Shown: positions 25,664 to 34,118, counted from the first letter of the stretch. The stretch: 64,000 nucleotides of DNA from Actinomycetota bacterium (GCA_004348925.1 RCMX01000006.1:23339-87338), one strand, 5' to 3'. The notes: a model not told the origin generated them from the letters alone. Program-made: numbers and translations.

Positions 25664-26503
25664 TCACGACTCATCGGCGACCCCCTTTCTCAGTTGCCTT
25701 ACCGAGGCGATATCGCGGTCGAAGACGGCGAAGAACAGCTCCGGGCAGATTCCCTTGAGACGGTACAGCAAGGCGTTCGCCAAACCGGGGACTACCAGGA
25801 AGGCGCGCCTCTCGACCGCGGAGACCAGCAGTGCGGCCATCGCCGCGGGCGACGCCGTCTTCGCGCCGCCGTTGATCTTCGCGGTCTCGGCCGGCTCCAT
25901 GCTCACTTCGCGCGCATAGCCAGGCGTGTCCACGTTGGGCGGGCAGAGCACCGTGACGCCGATACCGTGCGGCTTGAGCTCGGCACGGAGCACCTCGGCC
26001 AGGCCCATCACGCCGAACTTGGCGGGGCTGTACGCCGAGTACCCGTACACGCCGATGAAGCCGCCCATCGACGACACCATCGCGATGTGACCCCGGCCAC
26101 GCGCCATCATCCCGGGAGCGACCGCTCTTGCAGGGTATGTCACGCCGAGGAGGTTGGTATCGATATGCGCCTGGAACTCCTCGACTGGCAGTTCCGTGAA
26201 CCGCATCGGCGTGCAGAAGCCCGCGCACGCCATCAGCAGGTCGACCGGACCCAGCTCGGACTCCACGCGGCGCACCATATCGGTCACCGCGTCGTAGTCG
26301 GAGACATCACAGGAGACCGCAAGCACCTTCCGGGAGCCGTCGCGCCGTGCCGCACGGACCGCCTCGGCCGCGATCTCAAGCCGCTCGGGATCGCGGGCGA
26401 CGATCGCGACGTTCGCGCCACGTGCGGCAAGAAGCTCGGCAGTCGACAGGCCGATGCCGCTCGAGCCGCCGGTGACGATCGCGGTAGCGCCATCGATCCT
26501 CAT
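25664..26503 (-). CDS. Short-chain dehydrogenase/reductase, unknown substrate
   Basis: Classical SDR of 279 residues with a TGGSSGIGLS cofactor loop near residue 12, NAG-equivalent ACAG, catalytic serine in VSSMGG and Tyr-x3-Lys in YSAYSPAKFG. After the fold there is a C-terminal hydrophobic and amphipathic stretch (about residues 235-279). The ATG at 26503 overlaps the stop of the upstream precorrin-2 dehydrogenase gene as ATGA. Position between two heme-pathway genes is suggestive, but no porphyrin function can be read from the sequence; a lipid or sugar substrate is equally possible. Confidence 0.85.
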   Translation of the reverse strand: MRIDGATAIVTGGSSGIGLSTAELLAARGANVAIVARDPERLEIAAEAVRAARRDGSRKVLAVSCDVSDYDAVTDMVRRVESELGPVDLLMACAGFCTPMRFTELPVEEFQAHIDTNLLGVTYPARAVAPGMMARGRGHIAMVSSMGGFIGVYGYSAYSPAKFGVMGLAEVLRAELKPHGIGVTVLCPPNVDTPGYAREVSMEPAETAKINGGAKTASPAAMAALLVSAVERRAFLVVPGLANALLYRLKGICPELFFAVFDRDIASVRQLRKGVADES

Positions 26504-27153
26504 TCGCGGCCACCCACGAACTCGTCGTAGACCTCGTCGGCCGTCGGGCGCGCGCCCGAGCGTATGCGATCGAGCAGATCCGAGTCGGCAATCGTCTCGA
26601 AGATCGGCTTGCGGACGGCCTCGCCACCGGGCACGCGCTCCATCACGAGCGTGCGAACCTCGCCGAGAAGCGTCACGTACGTGTCCCATTCGGGGCCGAG
26701 ATGCTCCTGGACGTGCTTGCGCAGACGTTTCGCGACCGTTGGCGCGGCACCGCCGGTCGAGATCGCGACCGAGAGCGTCCCCCGGCGAACGATGGAGGGC
26801 ACGATGAACGAACACAGCTCGGGCACATCGACCACGTTCACGATGCAGCCCCGCTCCTCGGCCTCGGCATGGACCGCACGATTCACTTCCTCGGAAGAGG
26901 TCGCGCTGATCACGATGAAGGCACCCGCAAGATCGCCGCGTACGTAGCCGCGACGTTCGAGCTCGATCGCGCCGGACGCGGCCAGCTCCTCGATCGCGGG
27001 CGTGACCTCCGGCGAGACGACGCGGAGACGGGGACCGTACTCCAACAGCGTCGTCACCTTGCGCTCGGCCACAACGCCGCCCCCGACGATCACGGCGAGC
27101 CGCCCGGTGAGGTCGAGGTAGACGGGGTAGTACGGCTTGGAGTAGTCAGGCAC
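26500..27153 (-). CDS. Precorrin-2 dehydrogenase / sirohydrochlorin ferrochelatase-like (CysG N-domain, Met8/SirC family)
   Basis: Protein of 217 residues with a Rossmann start (YLDLTGRLAVIVGGGVVAERKV), ISATSSEEVNRAV, NVVDVPELCSFIVPSIVRRG and VAISTGGAAPTVAKRLR, the pattern of the CysG/SirC dehydrogenase that oxidises precorrin-2 to sirohydrochlorin with NAD. It supplies the siroheme branch used by AhbA-AhbB. Whether it also inserts iron, as Met8p does, cannot be told. It starts with GTG at 27153, nine bases after the CcsA/HemX-like gene, and overlaps the next gene by four bases. Confidence 0.9.
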   Translation of the reverse strand: MPDYSKPYYPVYLDLTGRLAVIVGGGVVAERKVTTLLEYGPRLRVVSPEVTPAIEELAASGAIELERRGYVRGDLAGAFIVISATSSEEVNRAVHAEAEERGCIVNVVDVPELCSFIVPSIVRRGTLSVAISTGGAAPTVAKRLRKHVQEHLGPEWDTYVTLLGEVRTLVMERVPGGEAVRKPIFETIADSDLLDRIRSGARPTADEVYDEFVGGRE

Positions 27154-27162
27154 TCAGAATCC

Positions 27163-27987
27163 CTAGAGTCCGAAGACATGGAAGCCGGCAGGCACGGTGC
27201 GCGCGATGACCGCAAGCACGGATACCACCAACACGCCGGCAAGCGCGAGCCACGCCGTCGTTCGTGCCGAGGCACGCTGTGTGTAGTGCAACACGAGGTA
27301 CGTGGCGAAGATGCCCCATACCAGCCCCGCGAGCATGACGCGCGGGTCGGCCCACCAGCCCGGCGGGTCGGTCTCGATGGCCCGGAACACGCCCAGCAAC
27401 AGCCCGGCCGAGTACGCGGGGTAGGCGAACGCGATCGCCCGCCGCACGAGCAGGTCGATATTCGCGAGCGACGGAAGTCGCTTGAAGAGCACGCTCGTGC
27501 GATGCCGTTTGAGCTGGGATTCCTGCGTCAGGTATGCCAAAGCCCCCACGCCTGCGATGAAGAAGCCTGCGTTGGCGAAGACGATGAGCGCGACGTGGAT
27601 GCCGATCTTCCAGTTCTCCACCAGCGGTGAGGCGGCGCCGACCCGAACGCTGATGAGCTGCGAGATGACCATGAGCACAAGCCCCACAGGGACCAGCAGG
27701 GTGCCGTACACCTTCATCCGGATGAGATGCTCAACCACGAAGTACGCGAACACTAGCGCCCACGCCGAGAGGATGAGTGTGTTCGGACCGTTCAGGCTCG
27801 TGCCGTGCTCGGCAGACGACCGCAGACCGATCGACGCGGTGTGGCACAGAAAACCCGCGCCGGTGAAGAACGTCGCATACCAGGAATATGAGGCGCGCTT
27901 GCTCAGGAAGAAGTACGCGTACAGCACCGTGGCCGCCACGTACGCGACGGTCGCGAACCAGAACAGTATGACGGCGCTCTGTGCCAA
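27163..27987 (-). CDS. CcsA/HemX-family membrane protein (cytochrome c assembly domain)
   Basis: Integral membrane protein of 274 residues with about eight helices, of the CcmC/CcsA/HemX superfamily. It ends GWWADPRVMLAGLVWGIFAT, a degenerate form of the heme-handling WWD region, and has conserved histidines in GFLCHTASIG and KIGIHVALI. In Bacillus the homologue HemX lies next to hemA and affects HemA level; the neighbours here are also heme genes. The start is TTG at 27987, supported by GAGGAGG eight bases upstream. It may either assist heme c assembly or act like HemX. Confidence 0.75.
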   Translation of the reverse strand: MAQSAVILFWFATVAYVAATVLYAYFFLSKRASYSWYATFFTGAGFLCHTASIGLRSSAEHGTSLNGPNTLILSAWALVFAYFVVEHLIRMKVYGTLLVPVGLVLMVISQLISVRVGAASPLVENWKIGIHVALIVFANAGFFIAGVGALAYLTQESQLKRHRTSVLFKRLPSLANIDLLVRRAIAFAYPAYSAGLLLGVFRAIETDPPGWWADPRVMLAGLVWGIFATYLVLHYTQRASARTTAWLALAGVLVVSVLAVIARTVPAGFHVFGL

Positions 27988-28011
27988 CGCGGTGCCTCCT
28001 CGGCGGTCGGA

Positions 28012-28185
28012 CTATGACTTAGTGCGGCGCTCCACGGACTCCTCAAGCACGCGCAGCTCCTTCTCAAGCCGGCCGATGCGGCCGAACACCATGTACACGA
28101 AGCCGAGCAGGCCGATCCAGATGAGGCCGTACGCTCCGATGATGTACGGAGCCTGCGGGATGACAGCGGCGTAAAGATCCATCAT
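28012..28185 (-). CDS. ccmD: CcmD-like small heme exporter subunit
   Basis: This 57-residue reading frame lies between ccmC and the CcsA-like gene. It begins MMDLYAAVIPQAPY, has one transmembrane helix at about residues 14-34 (IIGAYGLIWIGLLGFVYMVF) and then a charged coiled tail (GRIGRLEKELRVLEES). CcmD proteins are equally small, single-pass, follow ccmC, and help release holo-CcmE from CcmABC. The start lies two bases after the ccmC stop. Sequence similarity in this family is low, so topology and position carry the assignment. Confidence 0.75.
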   Translation of the reverse strand: MMDLYAAVIPQAPYIIGAYGLIWIGLLGFVYMVFGRIGRLEKELRVLEESVERRTKS

Positions 28186-28187
28186 GG

Positions 28188-28880
28188 CTAATCTCCGATC
28201 TCGATCTTGAGCGCCTCGAGGCGCTCTCTGAGCTCTTCTTCACGCAGACGAAGCTGGTAGAACGCGTAGCCGAGCATGAGCATTCCGACCTGCGCGACGA
28301 TGAAGGTGATGAGCATGCTCGTCTCAAGTCCCGAGCTCTCTCCACCACCGAACACGATCGGATGGATGGAGTTCAGCCACCGTGTGATGAAGAACGATAT
28401 CGGCGCATCGACGAAGGCCAAGATGCCGAACGCCGAGGCATAGACGGCGCGCTTCTCTTCATCTTCCACCGAATTGCGTAGCACGAAGTACGCGATGACG
28501 AGCAGCGTCAGGATGAAGTACGTGGTGAGCCTCGGCTCCCACTGCCACCAGACACCCCACTCGACGCGCGTCCACAGGATTCCGGTCGCCATCGTGAGCA
28601 GCACGAAGAAGAGGGTCACCTCCGTGGCGATGCGCGCCTTGGTGTCGTAGATGCGCTCCCGGGTCATAAGGAACCGGATGCCGTAGTACGCCGTGAAGAT
28701 GAAGACGAGGAACGACGCCTCCGCAACCGGCACGTGGAAGTAGAAGATCTTCTGGGCGAAGTCCACACGACCGTCAGGATACGACGTTCCGGGCGCCCAG
28801 AAGAACGCCATGAAGAACGCGGCCGTGGTCAATACACCACCCAGTCCGAGCATGATCTCGGCAAGCGGGTTTCGCTTCAC
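28188..28880 (-). CDS. ccmC: Heme exporter/handling protein CcmC
   Basis: Membrane protein of 230 residues with six helices that presents heme to CcmE. The signature tryptophan-rich loop is WGVWWQWEPRLTT; most family members have Asp where this has Glu. Flanking histidines lie in IFYFHVPVAE and SIHPIVFGG. The GTG at 28880 is preferred because AAGGAG lies six bases upstream; the reading from 28925 would overlap ccmB by 23 bases. It is followed immediately by a ccmD-like gene. Confidence 0.92.
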   Translation of the reverse strand: MKRNPLAEIMLGLGGVLTTAAFFMAFFWAPGTSYPDGRVDFAQKIFYFHVPVAEASFLVFIFTAYYGIRFLMTRERIYDTKARIATEVTLFFVLLTMATGILWTRVEWGVWWQWEPRLTTYFILTLLVIAYFVLRNSVEDEEKRAVYASAFGILAFVDAPISFFITRWLNSIHPIVFGGGESSGLETSMLITFIVAQVGMLMLGYAFYQLRLREEELRERLEALKIEIGD

Positions 28881-28902
28881 CGTCTGCTCCTTCCTTGCTG
28901 CG

Positions 28903-29610
28903 TCAGACACCGATAACGAACTCATAGAGCGCGTATGCGATGGCCACCATTATGACATCGAATCCTGCAACCCAGGCCATGTACAACCAGAACGCCTGGA
29001 CGGTGCCAGGCCCGCCGATGACTGCAGCGAATGTCGCACCGACAGCCGCACGAAGCAGCGGATACATGATCGGCACGAAAAGTACCGCAAGCATCACGTC
29101 CTTGCCCTTGGTGTTCACCGTCATGGTCGCGAGCAGCGTGCCAACGCCCGAGATGCCGATCGAAGCACCCAGCAACACGACACCGACGAGCCATACCGGA
29201 TTTCCGAAGCCCTCGCGCCCCTGCAGGAACAGGAAAGAGAAGACCGGCAGCGACAGGAGTTCGACCACCATCAAGAACAACAGATTGCCAGCGAACTTCG
29301 CGAAGAAGATAACCGGACGATCCACAGGAGAGAGCAGAAGCGCGTCGATGCACCCCTGATCCTTCTCGTGCACGAAAGAGCGATTGAGCCCGAGCATCGA
29401 CATGAAGATGAACGCGACCCAGATGAGTCCCGGCATAACGAGCCGGACATCGAAACTGTCGCCCGCCTCGGCGAGTGCGATCTGGTAGACGACCATCGTG
29501 AGCAGCGCGTACAGGCCCATCGAGGTGATCATCTCTTTGGTGCGCAGCTCCATGACAAGGTCTTTGCGGAGAATGGCCTTGAACTGGCGCCAGCTGTTCG
29601 ACTTCGCCAT
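28903..29610 (-). CDS. ccmB: Heme exporter membrane subunit CcmB
   Basis: Protein of 235 residues with six transmembrane helices, the permease partner of CcmA. It shows the family segments KAILRKDLVMELRTKEMI, GLNRSFVHEKDQGCIDALLL and SPVDRPVIFFAKF. With CcmA, CcmC and CcmD it forms the complex that releases heme-loaded CcmE. Its ATG at 29610 follows directly on the ccmA stop (TAG-ATG). Confidence 0.93.
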   Translation of the reverse strand: MAKSNSWRQFKAILRKDLVMELRTKEMITSMGLYALLTMVVYQIALAEAGDSFDVRLVMPGLIWVAFIFMSMLGLNRSFVHEKDQGCIDALLLSPVDRPVIFFAKFAGNLLFLMVVELLSLPVFSFLFLQGREGFGNPVWLVGVVLLGASIGISGVGTLLATMTVNTKGKDVMLAVLFVPIMYPLLRAAVGATFAAVIGGPGTVQAFWLYMAWVAGFDVIMVAIAYALYEFVIGV

Positions 29611-30342
29611 CTACGCCACCCCCGTGCCCACGGTGGCGCGATACGTCTTGCGGAACTGCTCGACATCGATATCGTCGCGATTCTCGAACAGCACGACCTT
29701 GCCGTTGGCCAGGATGAGGGCGTGCGAGCAGAGCTCCAGACCCTTGTCGAGGTCGTGGCTGATCATGACGAACGTGTGATCGCCGCGAATCTGCGCGATG
29801 AGTCCGTCGAGGATGTCGACCGCATGCGGATCCAGACCCGAGTAGGGCTCATCCAGGAAGAGCACGTCCGGCTTGTGGAGCAGGGCTCGCGCAATCGACA
29901 GCCGCTGGAGCATGCCGCGCGAGAACGTGCTCACGACATCCAGCCGACGATGGTCGAGTTCGACATCACCCAGGAGTTCGCGCACGCGAGTCTTCGGGTC
30001 GTCGAGTCCGTACATCTCGGCGAAGAAGAGCAGGTTCTCCTCGGCGGTCAGATCGGGGTAGAGCAGCGGGTTGTGGCTGATGAGGCCGATGCGATGCCGC
30101 AGCTCCACCGCTTCGCTCACCACATCGCACCCGAGCACGCTCGCCGAGCCTTTGCTCGGGTTGAGCAGCGTCGTCAGCACCTTGACCAGCGTCGTTTTGC
30201 CGGCTCCGTTCGGGCCGAAGATGCTGAGGAATGCACCCGTTGGCAGCTCAAAGCTCACATCGTTCAGGGCTTTGCGCACGCCGAAGGCCCGGGTGAGTCC
30301 CCGGACCTGAACGGCGAGATCATTCCTCGGAGTCTCCTCCAT
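29611..30342 (-). CDS. ccmA: Cytochrome c biogenesis ABC transporter ATPase CcmA
   Basis: ABC ATPase of 243 residues with Walker A GPNGAGKTTLVK (about 43-54), the signature region FSRGMLQRLSIARALL in place of a canonical LSGGQ, Walker B VLFLDEPYSGLDP and switch histidine VMISHD. The variant signature is usual for CcmA-like ATPases. It drives release of holo-CcmE from CcmC. It starts six bases after the ccmF stop. Confidence 0.92.
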   Translation of the reverse strand: MEETPRNDLAVQVRGLTRAFGVRKALNDVSFELPTGAFLSIFGPNGAGKTTLVKVLTTLLNPSKGSASVLGCDVVSEAVELRHRIGLISHNPLLYPDLTAEENLLFFAEMYGLDDPKTRVRELLGDVELDHRRLDVVSTFSRGMLQRLSIARALLHKPDVLFLDEPYSGLDPHAVDILDGLIAQIRGDHTFVMISHDLDKGLELCSHALILANGKVVLFENRDDIDVEQFRKTYRATVGTGVA

Positions 30343-30348
30343 CGGCGT

Positions 30349-32406
30349 CTACGCAGCCTGTAGCGTGCGCTTCGGCCACATGGCCAGACCGCTCCCGAGA
30401 ATGGTGACGATGAAGCCCGCCCACACCCACCACTGCATCGGGAAGAACTTGATCGTGATGACCGCATTGCCGGCCTGATCGGTGCCATTGAACGAGATGA
30501 AGATGTCCTTGAGCGGCTGCTGGATGAGGGCGACCTTCATCGTCGCCGTACCCTCTTGCTGGGTCTGGATGGGATACACGAGCCGCGGCTTCACGGTCCC
30601 GGCAGGCTTGCCGTCCCTCAGCACGTTGAGCGTTGCGGTCACGACGTCGTCGCCGTTCTCGGCAGTCACTTCCTTGATGCTCTCGAACGTGAAGGTGTAC
30701 GTGCCGGTGGCGATCGGTGCGCCGACGGTCTGCGGAACCGCGGTCTCGTATGACTTGACGTACATCGTCGAACCGATCAGACCCACCAGGATGATGCCCA
30801 TCCCAAGGTGCGTGAGGTACCCGCCGGACTGCGTGCGCGCCTTGGTGAGGATGCGCCACAGTGCCGTGCCGAAGCCCTCACCCTTGGCGGCTGCTCGCTT
30901 GCGCGCGCCATCGATGAACAGGTAGATCGGCAGCGCGATGGCGAGCGACGCCGTGAGCAGGCCGATAAGCGCCGTGGCGTGGTGGAACGCCGGGATGCCG
31001 CGCTCGTAGGTGTAGTACGGCATCATGGCGAACGCCCAGATCGCGATGAGTCCCGCACCAACCACGGAGGCCCCGGCCAGCGGCCACTTGGCCTTCTGCC
31101 AGAACGCGTTCCAGCCGGCGCCGCCCCACGAGAGGATCGGGCACACTGACATCACAAGGATGTAGAAGATGCCAAGCGGCCGGGCCAGGGCGTTGAACGT
31201 GTCGGGTCCGAAGGTCATCCCGCCACCCGGCATCCATGAGGGGAATGCCTGCGCCATCGTGAGGTACGCCACCATGATGGCCGCGATGAGCATGATCACA
31301 TTGTTGAAGTAGTACGAGCCCTCTTTGGAGAAGATGCGCTCGAAGGAGTCGTTGCCCTTGAGCTTCTCCCAACGAAGAGCGACGCCGATGCCGGCCACGA
31401 CGAGCGTGCCGACCATCATCGCGAGGAACAGCCAGAACGACAGCATGTCTTCCTGGAACGTATGGACGGAGCTGACGACACCCGAGCGGGTGATGAACGT
31501 GCCAAGCAGCACGAACACGAAGGTGAACGCCGCCATCAGAATGGTCCACGCGCGGAAGCCGCCGCGTTTGCGATACACCGTCATCGAGTGCAACAGGCCG
31601 ACGCCCGTGAGCCACGGCAGGATCGACGCGTTCTCCACCGGATCCCAAGCCCAGTAGCCGCCGAAGGCCAGTTCGATGTACGCCCACACCGCGCCGAGAC
31701 CGATACCGACGCCGAGCATCAGCCATGAGAAGACGGTGATGCGGTCGGAGATCTCGACCCAGCGCTTCGACGTATCGCCGGTAAGAAGAGCGGCCATCGC
31801 GAACGCGAACGGAACCGTGAGGCCGGCGTAGCCGATGAAGAGCGTTGGCGGATGTGCGACCATCGCCCACGTCTGCAGCAGCGGACTCATCGCCGCTTCG
31901 ATCAGCAGCTTGCCATTGGCATCAAGGTACTGCGGAGGCAAGAGGCCGAACGGGTTGTTGAGCGGGATGAACAGCGCAGAGAGGAAGAACATCTGCACGA
32001 AGTTCAGGATCCCCAGTGCCGCGGTCGCGACGCGCTCGCCCTGCTTCAGGAAGCGAATGGCGACCCATCCCGCAAACCCGGCCAGCAACCATTCCCAGAA
32101 CAGGAGCGATCCTTCGCGTCCGGCCCACACACCGCTGAGGCGGTAGAGCCACGCCCACGGGCCGACGGTCGTCGGGTGGTTATAGGCGACGTACTGCAGG
32201 CTGAAATTCTCGCCGAGGAAGGCCGAGGCGATCAGAAGCACCGCAAGGGACGTGAATGCGAAGGTACCGAGCGCAAGGTAGTGCCCCGCCTTGCGGGCGC
32301 CCTCGCTGCCGTTCGGCAACGCGGCGAACGCCAACGCGCCGATCGATGCGATTGCCGAGAGGCTCGCCATAACCAGGAGACTGTTGCCAAGAACCTGCAG
32401 ATCCAT
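30349..32406 (-). CDS. ccmF: Cytochrome c heme lyase subunit CcmF
   Basis: Membrane protein of 685 residues, near normal CcmF length, with about 15 helices. The heme-handling WWD-type loop is GGYWAWDPVENASILPWL, followed by LLHSMTVYRKRGGFRAWTI and GTFITRSGVVSSVHTF. It attaches heme from CcmE to CxxCH motifs of apocytochromes on the outer side of the membrane. The ATG at 32406 gives the usual N terminus; an in-frame start ten codons upstream is possible. In classical systems it works with CcmH, which is not seen here. Confidence 0.95.
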   Translation of the reverse strand: MDLQVLGNSLLVMASLSAIASIGALAFAALPNGSEGARKAGHYLALGTFAFTSLAVLLIASAFLGENFSLQYVAYNHPTTVGPWAWLYRLSGVWAGREGSLLFWEWLLAGFAGWVAIRFLKQGERVATAALGILNFVQMFFLSALFIPLNNPFGLLPPQYLDANGKLLIEAAMSPLLQTWAMVAHPPTLFIGYAGLTVPFAFAMAALLTGDTSKRWVEISDRITVFSWLMLGVGIGLGAVWAYIELAFGGYWAWDPVENASILPWLTGVGLLHSMTVYRKRGGFRAWTILMAAFTFVFVLLGTFITRSGVVSSVHTFQEDMLSFWLFLAMMVGTLVVAGIGVALRWEKLKGNDSFERIFSKEGSYYFNNVIMLIAAIMVAYLTMAQAFPSWMPGGGMTFGPDTFNALARPLGIFYILVMSVCPILSWGGAGWNAFWQKAKWPLAGASVVGAGLIAIWAFAMMPYYTYERGIPAFHHATALIGLLTASLAIALPIYLFIDGARKRAAAKGEGFGTALWRILTKARTQSGGYLTHLGMGIILVGLIGSTMYVKSYETAVPQTVGAPIATGTYTFTFESIKEVTAENGDDVVTATLNVLRDGKPAGTVKPRLVYPIQTQQEGTATMKVALIQQPLKDIFISFNGTDQAGNAVITIKFFPMQWWVWAGFIVTILGSGLAMWPKRTLQAA

Positions 32407-32459
32407 ACTGGCTCCGTTCGCTGCGTGCGGCGCCATGCCGCACCGTTGTCAGAGGATTG

Positions 32460-33140
32460 CTACTTCTGCGCCTCGTCGAGGGCAACATCGGTGGCGTTGA
32501 ACACGCCGTTGTCCTCAAGCGAGCCGGTGATAACTACCTTTGCGCCGTCCGTGACTCCCTGCGGCAACGCACCGTCGAACGCGACCGGGACGCTCTCACC
32601 ACCCGTGGCGAGCGTGCCCACAGCGAACCGCTCGGCGGAACCTGTGGGCTTGACCGTCCCGTTCACGATGTAGCCGGTGATCTTCACCGTCGCCGTACCG
32701 AGGGTGCTCTTCAGCAGCGCGTCCACGCTCAACGCATCGGTCGCCGAGGCGTACTTCGACGGGCACTGGGTGATGAGCGTCTTCGCGGTCACGGAACCAT
32801 CAGCGTTGACGATGCCTGTCACGATCGCGGTCGTACCGTCTCCGAACGCGCTCGGAACCGGACGATCCCACACGATCTTCAGACCCTCGGCATTCGGGTC
32901 GTCCTTCTCGCCGATGGAGAACACGAACGGCGTTGCGCCGGGCGTCCAGGAGCCCTTGACGACCGGGCCTTCTACCTGGACTTGCTTCCCGACGAGCGAC
33001 GCGTCCGAGCGAATCTCGGCGATGCTCTTCTTGTATGCGCCGCCGAGCCCGGTCACGGTGGTCCCGAAGACCAATGCGCCGACGACGATGAGAACGATCA
33101 CGGTGACACCGATGAGACGTTGCCTTGCGCGCTTGTTCAC
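32460..33140 (-). CDS. ccmE: Cys-type CcmE heme chaperone with a second OB-like domain
   Basis: Protein of 226 residues. A transmembrane anchor spans residues 9-31. A first OB domain (about 50-130) ends at TQCPSKY, giving C126-x3-Y130 where classical CcmE has His in HxxxY; this is the Cys-type CcmE known from sulfate reducers and archaea. Residues 150-222 repeat the OB pattern (VKITGYIVNG, VPVAFDGALPQGV, VVITGSLEDNGVFNATDV) but end without any heme-binding residue. Normal CcmE has one such domain. The start GTG 33140 has GAGGGAG upstream. First gene of the ccm operon. Confidence 0.9.
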   Translation of the reverse strand: MNKRARQRLIGVTVIVLIVVGALVFGTTVTGLGGAYKKSIAEIRSDASLVGKQVQVEGPVVKGSWTPGATPFVFSIGEKDDPNAEGLKIVWDRPVPSAFGDGTTAIVTGIVNADGSVTAKTLITQCPSKYASATDALSVDALLKSTLGTATVKITGYIVNGTVKPTGSAERFAVGTLATGGESVPVAFDGALPQGVTDGAKVVITGSLEDNGVFNATDVALDEAQK

Positions 33141-33248
33141 GTTTTCACTCCCTCGCGCGCATGAGCGCGCAGAAACCCGGCATCATTTCTTCGCGAGTGA
33201 GCGCCCGCGAGCCATCACGGCCCGGGCGGAGATGCACCGCCTGCGTCA

Positions 33249-33278
33249 CCTGCTTGCCTGAACACTCGGATAGTACCA
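33249..33278 (-). promoter_or_regulatory. ccm operon promoter with start-proximal GTTCAGGCAAGC motif
   Basis: Minus strand: TGG-TACTAT (extended -10, 33270-33278), six bases, then GTTCAGGCAAGC (33252-33263), extended to a 16-base match with 25542-25557 in the hemA region. It lies about 110 bases before the ccmE start. Between them are hairpins GGCGG/CCGCC and GCGCGC-TCAT-GCGCGC, the latter just before the ribosome site. Confidence 0.5.
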
Positions 33279-33353
33279 CGCATGGACGCGCCGAGGTACC
33301 TCGAAAGTCCATCGAAAACATGAGCAAACCCTATGCCGAACACTCTGAGGCGC

Positions 33354-34118
33354 TCAGGCGTTCCGACCGTAGATGATCATCAGCCCACGAAGCGTGAGGT
33401 CAGGCTCAACGTGTTGTATCGTCTCGCACAGCGGAGCCATCCGCTCGGCCAGCCCACCGGTTGCGACCACCGTGCACTCGCCCCCGAGTTCGGACCAGGC
33501 CCGGCGCGTGAGCCCGTCGACCATCGCCGCTTCACCCAGCATGAGGCCGGCCTGCACCGACTCCCGGGTGTTGGTGCCGATGACCTTCATCGGCGGTTCG
33601 AGGTCCACTTTCGCAAGCCGAGCAGCCCGCGAGAAGAGCGCCTCGGCACTGGTCTCGACGCCTGGCGCTATGGCGCCGCCGAGATACGCCCCGGTCGCAT
33701 CGATGACGTCGAGCGTGGTCGCTGTCCCGAAGTCCACCACGATGACCGGGCCACCGTACGCATCGAACGCTGCGACGCCGTTGACGATGCGATCGGCCCC
33801 GACCTCGTGCGGATTGTCGTAGCGAATCGGCATGCCGGTCTTGAGCCCGGGGCCGACCACCATCGGCGATGCTCCCGTAGCGCGCAACGCCATCTCCTCG
33901 TAGTGACCCGTGAGCGTAGGCACCACCGAGGAGAGCACGAGACGCTCGATGTCGCCCCAGCCGAGGCCGTCGAGCGCGAGCAGACCGCCGATCTTGACCC
34001 GGAGTTCATCGGCGGTGAGCGTTGCGTCGGTGGCGACGCGCCAGTGGCCGTCCAGCTGCTCGCCCTCGAACAGGCCGAGAACTGTCTGCGTGTTACCCAC
34101 ATCCACGGCGAGGATCAT
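33354..34118 (-). CDS. coaX: Type III pantothenate kinase
   Basis: ASKHA-fold kinase of 254 residues phosphorylating pantothenate in coenzyme A synthesis. It has the phosphate-1 motif ILAVDVGNTQTVLG, GADRIVNGVAAFDAYG, the VVDFGTATTLDVID motif and GGAIAPGVETSAEALF. The ATG at 34118 follows GAAGGGAG. It is divergent from the response regulator gene, with 154 bases between them holding both promoters. It is unrelated to the heme genes beside it. Confidence 0.95.
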   Translation of the reverse strand: MILAVDVGNTQTVLGLFEGEQLDGHWRVATDATLTADELRVKIGGLLALDGLGWGDIERLVLSSVVPTLTGHYEEMALRATGASPMVVGPGLKTGMPIRYDNPHEVGADRIVNGVAAFDAYGGPVIVVDFGTATTLDVIDATGAYLGGAIAPGVETSAEALFSRAARLAKVDLEPPMKVIGTNTRESVQAGLMLGEAAMVDGLTRRAWSELGGECTVVATGGLAERMAPLCETIQHVEPDLTLRGLMIIYGRNA

